A DNA stretch of 5,969 bases from assembly GCA_000496215.1 (NCBI GenBank), contig KI543220.1, positions 27,010-32,978 of the forward strand, written 5' to 3'. Position numbers and translations under genes: made by a program. Of this stretch, positions 1-5,179 are shown one piece after another. Positions within the stretch are counted from its first letter, which is position 1. Every line of letters starts with the position of its first letter. This stretch comes from an uncultured archaeon A07HN63 (lineage in GTDB: Archaea > Halobacteriota > Halobacteria > Halobacteriales > Haloferacaceae). Below the pieces are notes generated by a model. That model had not been told where the DNA came from and searched no databases. It worked only from the letters and a program-made list of their open reading frames with translations.

Positions 1-1008
1 CCACGGTTCGGCGGCAAACACGACACGGCCGCCGTCGGCCTCAACGGCGGCGATCCCCTCGTGAAGCGCGCCGAGACGAACCCGTTCGACGCGGCCGCCG
101 GCCGCCGCAACAGCCTCGTCGATCCGGGCCGAGGCGTTGGGTGTCGTCACGACCACCGGGTCGTCGGTGGTATCGCCATCGACCGAGCTACCCCGGCGTG
201 TGTAGTACCCGGCGAGGATCGCCACCACCGTATCCTCGTGAATGATCTCGCCGTCGCCGTCGAGCACGACGATCCGGTCGGCATCGCCGTCGTGAGCGAT
301 CCCCAGGTCGACGTCGCCGTCGGCGACGAACGCTTGGAGATCGCCCAGCGTCTCGGGCGTCGGCTTGCTCGGTCGGCCGGGGAAGTGGCCGTCGACGTTC
401 GCGTTGAGCGCGACGACGTTGGCCCCGAGGTCGCGGAGAACGTGTGGCGTCGCCAGCGCGGCCATCCCGTTGCCGCAGTCGACGGCGATATCGAGCCCAG
501 CACACGGGGAATCCCCACCGGCTCGCTCCCGGGTGTAGTCGACGACCGCCGCGCGATAATCGGTTAGCGGCGTCTCCCGATGGGTTGTTCCCCACTCGTC
601 GAAGCCGGCCACAGCCTCGTTGTCGACCGCCTGCTCGATCCACGCCTCCTGCTCGTCGTCGAAGGCACGCCCGTCGGCGAAACACTTGATTCCGTTGTCG
701 GCTGGTGGGTTGTGTGAGGCGGTGAGCATCACCCCAAAGCGCCCCCGACTGGCGAACCCGAGGGCGGGCGTCGGGAGCTGACCGACGCGAATCGGTCGCG
801 ACCCCGCCGCGGAGACGCCGGCCTCGACGGCTGCCGCGAGCCCCGAACCGGTCGTGCGGCCGTCACGGCCGATCACGACCGCGGGTGTCGACGCCGAGCC
901 GTGCTCGACCGCGAATCGGCCGACAGCACTCCCAACCCGGAGAGCGACCCGCGGCGTCACCGTCTCCTCGACCGGGCCACGGATGCCGGCAGTTCCGAAC
1001 TCGATCAT
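1..1008 (-). CDS. Alpha-D-phosphohexomutase (phosphoglucomutase / phosphomannomutase / GlmM-like), C-terminus outside window
   Basis: The enzyme should move phosphate between C1 and C6 of a hexose (glucose, mannose or glucosamine phosphate) in the cytoplasm through a phosphoserine intermediate, supplying hexose-1-phosphate for nucleotide sugars. The ATG at 1008 opens with MIEFGTAGIRG, the family's usual N-terminus, which fixes the start. The catalytic loop TASHNP is at residues 96-101 (phospho-Ser98) and the metal-binding loop DGDADR at 240-245. A VDCGNG segment (176-181) opens domain 2. The 336 residues seen run into the left edge, so the sugar-phosphate loop is only partly visible. It reads AAEPW (332-336) instead of the common GE(P/Q/N)SG, a variant I associate from memory with one haloarchaeal clade. 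Domain 4, which binds phosphate, is not in view. Family membership is firm, but substrate (Glc, Man or GlcN) cannot be assigned. It is transcribed divergently from the acylphosphatase gene. Confidence 0.93.
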   Translation of the reverse strand, partial: MIEFGTAGIRGPVEETVTPRVALRVGSAVGRFAVEHGSASTPAVVIGRDGRTTGSGLAAAVEAGVSAAGSRPIRVGQLPTPALGFASRGRFGVMLTASHNPPADNGIKCFADGRAFDDEQEAWIEQAVDNEAVAGFDEWGTTHRETPLTDYRAAVVDYTRERAGGDSPCAGLDIAVDCGNGMAALATPHVLRDLGANVVALNANVDGHFPGRPSKPTPETLGDLQAFVADGDVDLGIAHDGDADRIVVLDGDGEIIHEDTVVAILAGYYTRRGSSVDGDTTDDPVVVTTPNASARIDEAVAAAGGRVERVRLGALHEGIAAVEADGGRVVFAAEPW

Positions 1009-1059
1009 ACGAATACTATCGCTCGCCCACACTTAGTGGCGGGTGATCCGCGGTAGGGT

Positions 1060-1107
1060 GCCGAACTGAGGTCAAGAGTTGAGACAGGCGGTTGATCGCC
1101 GAACTGA
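1060..1107. repeat. 10-bp direct repeat in the divergent intergenic region
   Basis: The decamer gccgaactga occurs at 1060-1069 and again at 1098-1107, 38 bp start to start, between the hexomutase and acylphosphatase genes. Spaced copies in a shared regulatory region could be a regulator site. No second line of evidence supports this, and a repeat of this length is only mildly improbable by chance. Confidence 0.35.
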
Positions 1108-1159
1108 AGGCGTCGGTTTTGACACGCTCAGCAGAACGCACCACCACGCTGGCTTGACG

Positions 1160-1165
1160 TTTATC
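1160..1165 (+). promoter_or_regulatory. TATA-like box of the acylphosphatase gene
   Basis: The sequence tttatc is centred about 28 nt upstream of the ATG at 1190. In haloarchaea this spacing puts the transcription start at or next to the start codon, giving a leaderless mRNA. No Shine-Dalgarno motif is visible before 1190, which agrees. Confidence 0.55.
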
Positions 1166-1189
1166 TGTGCGGCGATACAAGCAACGCTC

Positions 1190-1474
1190 ATGAGCGATAC
1201 CGACCGCGTTCGTGCACACGTCTACGTCAGTGGTCGCGTTCAGGGTGTGTACTACCGCGCCAGCACGCGCGATGCCGCCGGGGAACACGGCGTCGACGGC
1301 TGGGTGCGAAATCTCGACGACGGCCGCGTCGAGGCCGTTTTCGAGGGCGACGAAGACGCCGTGGACACGCTGTGTGAGTGGTGTGAAACCGGTAGCCGGG
1401 CTGCCGACGTGGAGGATGTGGACGTAACGTTCGAGGACCCGAAGGGAATCGACGGGTTCGAGGTCAGATGGTGA
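1190..1474 (+). CDS. acyP: Acylphosphatase
   Basis: This small cytoplasmic enzyme hydrolyses acyl phosphates (for example acetyl or carbamoyl phosphate) to carboxylate and phosphate. The 94-aa product has the usual family length and beta-alpha-beta ferredoxin-like fold signature. It shows VSGRVQGVYYR at residues 13-23, with the catalytic arginine at Arg23, and GWVRNLDDGRVEAVFEG at 37-53, with the catalytic asparagine at Asn41. These are the same residue numbers as in the classical enzymes. An in-frame ATG upstream at 1079 would add 37 unrelated residues. The start at 1190 is preferred because the conserved domain begins directly after it and a TATA-like box sits 28 nt before it. The next gene begins 66 nt downstream with its own promoter-like element. 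Enzyme activity is well supported, but the physiological substrate is unknown. Confidence 0.95.
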   Translation: MSDTDRVRAHVYVSGRVQGVYYRASTRDAAGEHGVDGWVRNLDDGRVEAVFEGDEDAVDTLCEWCETGSRAADVEDVDVTFEDPKGIDGFEVRW

Positions 1475-1508
1475 CGACGGCCGCGTCAGTTCGGCCGCAA
1501 CCGAGTGG

Positions 1509-1516
1509 TCTATACT
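1509..1516 (+). promoter_or_regulatory. TATA-like box of the glycosyltransferase gene
   Basis: The sequence tctatact is centred about 28 nt before the ATG at 1541, again the leaderless spacing. It overlaps the beginning of a longer reading frame that would start at GTG 1505, so it argues for ATG 1541 as the true start and for transcription separate from acylphosphatase. Confidence 0.55.
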
Positions 1517-1540
1517 CACACAGCCACACTAGATAGCTAC

Positions 1541-2680
1541 ATGGAGTACGTCCAAGAGCGGGTGACGACGCTTCACGACCTCCGGGAGCCGACGCCGCCC
1601 GCGCCGACCGACCGGACGGCTGTCGTCGTGCCGATGACCGAACGGGAGTACGCCGGGCTCGGTGCCGAACGCGTGCTGTCGGAACTGGAGGCCGTCGACC
1701 CCGCACGGGTGGTCGTCCCGCTGGGCGCACCCGCCGAGAAGGTCGGCCCGTTTCGGGAGTGGCTGGCCGACTTCGATCTCTCGCTCGACGTGCTGTGGTG
1801 TGATGGGCCGCGTGTGAGCGACCTGCTTGCCGACCACGGTCTCAACGGCTCGGCCGGCAAGGGTCGAGACGTCTGGCTCGCCCTCGGGCAAGTTTGCGAT
1901 GCCGACTACGTCGTCTGTCACGACGCTGATACCAAGACCTACGACCGGTCGTACGTCCCACGGCTGCTGTTCCCGCTGGAACACGGCCACGAGTTCAGCA
2001 AGGGCTATTACGCCCGCGTCGAAAACGGCCGGCTCTACGGCCGGTTCTTCCGGCTGTTCTACGCCCCGCTGGTCCGGGCCCTGTCGGACGCCACGCCGGA
2101 GGCCGACATCCTCCAGTATCTCTCGGCGTTCCGTTACGCGCTGGCCGGCGAGTTCGCGGCCACCGGCGACCTCGTCGGCCGGATGCGCGTCCAGCGGTCG
2201 TGGGGGCTGGAAGTCGGCACGCTCGGCGAGGTGTTCGCGGCGACGGGGTTCGACGGCAGCGCACAGGTCGACCTCGGGGCCTACGAACACGACCACCGCG
2301 CGGTCGGCGGGCCGACCGGACTCTCAGATATGAGTCAGGCGGTTGGCGACGCGCTCTGCCGGGTCGTGAGCGAACATGGCGTGAACATCGAGTACGCGAC
2401 GCTGGCCGACCGCTACCGCGCGGCCGCCGATGGCCTGATCGACCAGTATGCGGTCGACGCCGCCTACAACGAACTAACGTTCGATCCCGCCGACGAGCGC
2501 GAGCAGATCGACACGTACGCCGAGACAATCGGCGAACCGGGCGAGGATACCCGTCTGCCGGCGTGGCGCGACGCACCGATCAGCCCAGACGCCGTGGCCG
2601 ACGCGGCCGCTGCCGACCTCCGAGCAGCAACCAGCGATTCGATGCCAGCCGAACCCTCTGTCGGGAACAGACTCAATTAA
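1541..2680 (+). CDS. GT81-like glycosyltransferase (glucosyl-3-phosphoglycerate synthase family)
   Basis: Predicted soluble GT-A glycosyltransferase of 379 aa. GT81 enzymes move a hexose from an NDP-sugar to 3-phosphoglycerate, the first step towards glucosylglycerate-type solutes. Motifs in family order are GKGRDVW (107-112, donor-side Lys108), CHDAD (127-130; DAD is the metal-binding DXD), FSKGYYARVENGR (152-164), SAFRYALAGEFA (195-206, matching the QPLAGEYA region), WGLEVGTL (221-228, matching YGVEIGLL) and YEHDH (248-252, containing the family histidine). The acceptor-side GRVT motif of mycobacterial GpgS reads GRLY here (163-166), so the acceptor may differ. The last ~40 residues are Ala/Asp-rich and look disordered. 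A GTG at 1505 would add 12 residues, but the TATA-like box at 1509-1516 favours ATG 1541. No phosphatase partner (GpgP/MpgP) lies in view. GT81-type fold is well supported; exact donor and acceptor are inference. Confidence 0.85.
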   Translation: MEYVQERVTTLHDLREPTPPAPTDRTAVVVPMTEREYAGLGAERVLSELEAVDPARVVVPLGAPAEKVGPFREWLADFDLSLDVLWCDGPRVSDLLADHGLNGSAGKGRDVWLALGQVCDADYVVCHDADTKTYDRSYVPRLLFPLEHGHEFSKGYYARVENGRLYGRFFRLFYAPLVRALSDATPEADILQYLSAFRYALAGEFAATGDLVGRMRVQRSWGLEVGTLGEVFAATGFDGSAQVDLGAYEHDHRAVGGPTGLSDMSQAVGDALCRVVSEHGVNIEYATLADRYRAAADGLIDQYAVDAAYNELTFDPADEREQIDTYAETIGEPGEDTRLPAWRDAPISPDAVADAAAADLRAATSDSMPAEPSVGNRLN

Positions 2681-2689
2681 CATCGCTAC

Positions 2690-2694
2690 GAGGA
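2690..2694 (+). promoter_or_regulatory. Shine-Dalgarno-like site before the 164-aa conserved gene
   Basis: The motif gagga lies 7 nt upstream of the ATG at 2702, which supports translation from a longer mRNA, probably co-transcribed with the glycosyltransferase gene ending at 2680. A competing reading is the AT stretch caattaac at 2674-2681, about 25 nt before the ATG, which could be a TATA box for a leaderless transcript. The sequence does not decide between them. Confidence 0.4.
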
Positions 2695-2701
2695 ACCAGC
2701 T

Positions 2702-3196
2702 ATGGCCACCACTGGCGACGAACTCGCCGGGATCGTCGACCTCTTTGGCGCGCTGACACGCGCGGAACTCACCGATGCACTCGCCGAGTTGGCATTCAAA
2801 CAGGGCGAGACCGTCGATAGCGACGCCGTCGGAGCAGCCATCGCGACCGCGCTGGCCGACTACGTGCTCGTCGAGTACGACCCGCCGGACAGCGGCAACG
2901 AAAGCGAGTCAGCCGACTCGCTGCTGGCCGTCGGCCCGGCGGCGTTTCCGACGCTGCCGGAGCACGGCGAGGACCTGCCGCATATCCTCGACTACGAGCA
3001 CCGCACCGTCGATCGGGGCCGACTCGCCGAACAGGTGCGAGAGCGACTCGAAGCCGAGGCCGAGGCGGCCATCGAAAACGGGGCAAGCGAGCGCGCGGCC
3101 GCCCTCCACGACATCAGCTACGATCTCGAGGCGTGGGGCAGCGTCGAGGTCGACGAGATACGAGCGTCGCTGGCGGCGCTGCTCCCGCAGGACTAA
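2702..3196 (+). CDS. Haloarchaeal conserved protein of unknown function (DUF7109-like)
   Basis: Function unknown. The 164-aa product is strongly acidic and mostly helical, with no signal peptide or membrane segment. The N-terminal region (about 5-60) has ELAGIVDLFGALTRAELTDA followed by a LAFKQGE segment and resembles a small helical, possibly winged-helix, unit. From memory this matches the haloarchaeal family called DUF7109, an assignment I cannot check here. A central LPEHGEDLPHILDYEHRTVD segment (80-99) looks conserved. An Ala/Glu-rich amphipathic helix follows (105-130, for example RERLEAEAEAAIE) and may form a short coiled coil. The gene starts 21 nt after the glycosyltransferase stop and ends 24 nt before the NUDIX gene, so a three-gene transcript is likely. 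Without a recognisable DNA-binding or catalytic motif, no role is proposed. Confidence 0.8.
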   Translation: MATTGDELAGIVDLFGALTRAELTDALAELAFKQGETVDSDAVGAAIATALADYVLVEYDPPDSGNESESADSLLAVGPAAFPTLPEHGEDLPHILDYEHRTVDRGRLAEQVRERLEAEAEAAIENGASERAAALHDISYDLEAWGSVEVDEIRASLAALLPQD

Positions 3197-3220
3197 GAGG
3201 GGTCGACGCCAAAATTAGGT

Positions 3221-3817
3221 ATGGACCTGTCGGGGGTAGCACGGCACACGCCGTCGAGACTCGGCGACCACGAGCAGGAGGCCGGCGTGCTCGCCCCGAT
3301 CATCACCGACAGCGATGAGACGGCGATTCTCTTCACCAAGCGCGCCGACCATCTCGGCGACCACCCCGGACAGATGAGCTTCCCCGGCGGCAGCAGAGAA
3401 CCGCGTGACGCCGATCTGGAGGCGACCGCGCTCCGCGAGGCCACCGAGGAGATCGGCCTCCGGCCCGAGGCGGCCGCGGTGATCGGCACGCTTGACGACA
3501 TCGAGACCGTGACCCGGTACATTGTCCGGCCATTTGTCGCCCGGATCCCGGCGCAGCGCTACGTTCCCGACGAGGAGGAGGTCGCCGAGATCATCCGGCT
3601 GCCGGTCGCCGCGCTGACCGACCGGGAGAACTACGAGTCCGAGTACCGCGAGCACCCAAACTACGGGCCGATCCGCGTCCACTACTTCACCGTCAACGGC
3701 TACACCGTGTGGGGCGCGACCGGCCGCATGCTGGCACAGTTGCTGGAACTCACAACCGGGTGGACGGTTCCACCCGAGGTCGACCAGACTGTCGACGCGG
3801 ATGTCGACCCCTCTTAG
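3221..3817 (+). CDS. NUDIX hydrolase, CoA pyrophosphatase (NudL/PCD1) type
   Basis: A cytoplasmic NUDIX enzyme of 198 aa expected to split CoA or acyl-CoA derivatives into 3',5'-ADP and phosphopantetheine using Mg2+ or Mn2+. The subfamily-specific stretch FTKRADHLGDHPGQMSFPGG (38-57) runs straight into the NUDIX box, which ends ALREATEEIGL (70-80) with metal ligands around Glu73, Glu76 and Glu77. As in other NudL-type proteins the first glutamate of the general box is replaced (Asp63/Asp65 region). LDDIETVTRYIVRPFVA (91-107) and VWGATGRML (163-171) are further hallmarks of this subfamily. The ATG at 3221 has only a poorly placed purine run upstream (3197-3202), and the 24-nt gap to the previous gene suggests co-transcription. 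CoA specificity follows from the motifs and is not tested. Confidence 0.9.
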   Translation: MDLSGVARHTPSRLGDHEQEAGVLAPIITDSDETAILFTKRADHLGDHPGQMSFPGGSREPRDADLEATALREATEEIGLRPEAAAVIGTLDDIETVTRYIVRPFVARIPAQRYVPDEEEVAEIIRLPVAALTDRENYESEYREHPNYGPIRVHYFTVNGYTVWGATGRMLAQLLELTTGWTVPPEVDQTVDADVDPS

Positions 3818-3896
3818 GAAACACTATTGGTGTCGCTCAACTGCGAAAACGTAGCTCAGCCGATGAAGGTCCCGATCGAAATCGAAGACAGGTGGA

Positions 3897-4199
3897 TTAG
3901 CATTTCCCCCGCTTGACGGTCTCGATGATCTCGATCCCCGCGGCGTAGGTTTCGGTTGCGTGGACCTCGGTGGTCGCCTTCGAGCCGTGGCCGGGGATCA
4001 GCCACTCCTCGCAGTGTGGACACTGCCTGAGGTGTGTTTTCGCGTACGTCATCTCCGGTCTCGGGCGATACTTCACCTCTCTCCGGTCGGCCACACAGTT
4101 GTCGGCGACGCTAGTGAAATGAAACTGTCCACCACAGTACGAACATTCATCCTGGTGGTAGATGCGGTGTGACCCACAGTTCGCGCAGTTGTCTGGCAT
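3897..4199 (-). CDS. Small cysteine-rich zinc-ribbon-like protein, unknown function
   Basis: Function not recognised. The 100-aa product has eight cysteines. Cys5, Cys8, Cys19 and Cys22 form a clear C-x2-C-x10-C-x2-C zinc ribbon, Cys35 is single, and a second knuckle CPHC is at 60-63. Cys100 is the last residue. The second knuckle has no obvious partner pair, although Cys35, His71 or His80 could complete a site. By my count acidic and basic residues are nearly balanced (13 Asp/Glu to 12 Lys/Arg), unlike the very acidic neighbours, and it uses AGA and AGG arginine codons. The start at 4199 is supported because the first zinc knuckle follows at residue 5 and a TATA-like element lies about 24 nt upstream. 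It converges with the NUDIX gene across 79 nt. It may bind nucleic acid or be a mobile accessory gene, but both are guesses. Confidence 0.75.
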   Translation of the reverse strand: MPDNCANCGSHRIYHQDECSYCGGQFHFTSVADNCVADRREVKYRPRPEMTYAKTHLRQCPHCEEWLIPGHGSKATTEVHATETYAAGIEIIETVKRGKC

Positions 4200-4218
4200 T
4201 GGGGCAACTATTACGAAG

Positions 4219-4240
4219 TATTATTTCACGTTTTTAAAAC
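4219..4240 (-). promoter_or_regulatory. Promoter region of the zinc-ribbon-like gene
   Basis: Read on the minus strand, aaataata (4226-4219) is centred about 24 nt before the ATG at 4199, consistent with leaderless transcription. A second candidate, ttttaaaa (within 4240-4230), is about 36 nt upstream and would give a leader of roughly ten bases. Both lie in strikingly AT-rich DNA, and I cannot say which is used. Confidence 0.45.
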
Positions 4241-4464
4241 TATTGTGGCTAACACAACAGTTGAATCTATATACCTTATATATTGACTGGTATCGATAGT
4301 ATTTCGAAAGTAACTTCGGTGATCGTTGTTCGCAGATGGAGATTCTAACCGACTGGTATAAGTTGATGATGCGGTTGAAATGGACGATACGGTCCTGATC
4401 GACCCGTGGAGATAGTTAGAAGAGAATTCGCGTGTTGATGCCGGCCGTGTCGCCTGTGTGTTCG
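4241..4464. other. AT-rich noncoding stretch
   Basis: No convincing gene is found between the zinc-ribbon-like gene and the hsp20 gene. The left half is AT-rich and contains two TATATA hexamers three bases apart (4268-4273 and 4277-4282). The nonamer gactggtat occurs twice, at 4285-4293 and 4351-4359. A plus-strand frame of only 20 codons (ATG 4336, stop TGA at 4396-4398) encodes a mildly basic peptide starting MEILTDWYKLMMR. It has no clear Shine-Dalgarno site and is probably fortuitous. No hairpin followed by a T-run was seen that would mark a terminator of hsp20. Confidence 0.5.
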
Positions 4465-4920
4465 TTACTCGTCGGCCGCGTCGTCGGTATCATCGTCAGC
4501 AGCGGGCTCATCGTCAACATCGACAGCCTGTGCTGACTCGGCTTTCGGGATGCGAACCTGCAGGGTTCCCTCTGGCGTGAGCGTCGCCTCGGGCGTCGTC
4601 GACGCGCCGGTGACGCTGGCCACATCCGGGAGGGTCACGCTGCCGGACAGCGTCAGTCCGCGGCCGGGAAACCGCATCTCGTAGCCCTCGTGGAACGCCC
4701 GATAGCGGTCGATCCTGACCTCCAGTTCGCCGTCGACAAACCGGACCTGTACGTCCTCCTTGCTTGCGCCGGGGGCATCGAACACGACGAGATACGCATC
4801 ATCTGACTCCAGCAGATCTGCCGACAGCGGCTTGCGCTCCTGGACCTTGCCGACGCCGCGACCGACGCTCTCCAGTACCGTGTTGATCGCCTCCCGGCCG
4901 TAGGTTTCCAGCCGTGTCAT
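4465..4920 (-). CDS. hsp20: HSP20 / alpha-crystallin family small heat-shock protein
   Basis: An ATP-independent holdase chaperone that should bind unfolding proteins and form oligomers in the cytoplasm. The 151-aa product has an N-terminal helical arm (1-30), an alpha-crystallin beta-sandwich at about 33-126 with DAYLVVFDAPGASKEDVQVR (41-60) and the closing strand GTLQVRIPK (118-126), and a very acidic tail ending DDDTDDAADE. The usual C-terminal IxI anchor is not obvious; Val133-Asp-Val135 just after the domain is the best substitute. The edge strand region RYRAFHEGYEMRFPGRGLTLSGSVTLP (73-98) fits the family dimerisation loop. Its ATG shares four bases (ATGA) with the stop of the upstream 52-aa gene, indicating translational coupling, and GGAG lies 8 nt upstream. 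It is probably transcribed from the promoter near 5102. Confidence 0.9.
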   Translation of the reverse strand: MTRLETYGREAINTVLESVGRGVGKVQERKPLSADLLESDDAYLVVFDAPGASKEDVQVRFVDGELEVRIDRYRAFHEGYEMRFPGRGLTLSGSVTLPDVASVTGASTTPEATLTPEGTLQVRIPKAESAQAVDVDDEPAADDDTDDAADE

Positions 4921-5075
4921 AGCTCGATCTCCGCCAGTGAACTGTTGCTGTTGCAGTACGGGCAGCTGAGGTCGGCGACGCCGTGATCGTCGGGCACGTC
5001 GTAGGTGTAGTGCACCTCAAACATATCGAGTTCGCAGTCACCGTTGTCGCAGTCGACCTCCACGGTTTCGGGCAT
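4917..5075 (-). CDS. 52-aa zinc-ribbon-like haloarchaeal protein (DUF7559-like)
   Basis: Function unknown. A very acidic 52-residue protein with two cysteine pairs: Cys9/Cys14 in DCDNGDC and Cys38/Cys41 in CPYC. These probably hold one zinc ion across the conserved-looking DMFEVHYTYDVPDD segment (17-30). From memory it resembles a haloarchaeal zinc-ribbon family I know as DUF7559, which cannot be checked here. The second knuckle reads CPYCNSN, where I would expect CPYCGG. A longer frame from 5147 would add 24 residues of poor composition. The ATG at 5075 is chosen because a TATA-like box is centred 27 nt before it and the family-like sequence starts there. It is the first gene of an operon with hsp20 (4-bp overlap), which suggests, by context only, a role in protein or redox stress. 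Confidence 0.82.
   Translation of the reverse strand: MPETVEVDCDNGDCELDMFEVHYTYDVPDDHGVADLSCPYCNSNSSLAEIEL
4929..4932 (-). promoter_or_regulatory. Ribosome binding site of hsp20
   Basis: On the minus strand GGAG (followed by AT) lies 8 nt before the hsp20 ATG at 4920, inside the end of the upstream gene. Together with the ATGA stop/start overlap it supports translation as the second cistron of an operon. Confidence 0.5.
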
Positions 5076-5090
5076 AGCCGGAGGGAGGGG

Positions 5091-5115
5091 TGCCACGAAG
5101 TTAAATGACGTGGCA
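5091..5115. promoter_or_regulatory. Inverted repeat centred on the hsp20-operon TATA box (candidate operator)
   Basis: Perfect 7-bp arms tgccacg (5091-5097) and cgtggca (5109-5115) flank an 11-nt spacer holding the TATA element of the minus-strand operon. The centre of symmetry (5103) practically coincides with the TATA box. A dimeric regulator bound here would block TBP. The role is inferred from position only. Confidence 0.45.
5099..5106 (-). promoter_or_regulatory. TATA box of the zinc-ribbon/hsp20 operon
   Basis: On the minus strand atttaact is centred about 27 nt before the ATG at 5075, the leaderless spacing. The sequence between it and the start is pyrimidine-rich (ccctccctcc) and has no Shine-Dalgarno motif, as expected for a leaderless first cistron. 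Confidence 0.6.
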
Positions 5116-5149
5116 TCCCATCTCGCGGCCGGAAACGCGGACCACACGG

Positions 5150-5156
5150 CTTTAGC
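5150..5156 (+). promoter_or_regulatory. TATA-like box of the radical SAM gene
   Basis: The sequence ctttagc is centred about 27 nt before the ATG at 5180, again compatible with a leaderless transcript. It lies about 45 bp from the divergent operon's TATA box, so the two promoters share a compact control region. Confidence 0.5.
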
Positions 5157-5179
5157 CGCTCGGTGCCGAACGCCGGGGT

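Noticed and set aside
1023..1038. TATA box for the hexomutase gene on the minus strand
   Set aside because: The best match at the right distance (actaag, about 26 nt upstream of ATG 1008) is too poor to report as a feature.
1016..1519. Minus-strand frame of 167 codons across the acylphosphatase gene
   Set aside because: Antisense to a clear acylphosphatase and spans two promoter regions; no family resemblance.
1529..2296. Long minus-strand open frame (255 codons) opposite the glycosyltransferase
   Set aside because: It is a shadow of the GC-rich sense gene; no recognisable domain, and the sense frame carries all GT81 motifs.
3852..3883. Possible intact tRNA gene
   Set aside because: A-box- and B-box-like words are only about 22 bp apart, leaving no room for an anticodon arm, and no acceptor stem is found around them. 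Kept only as a low-interest remnant.
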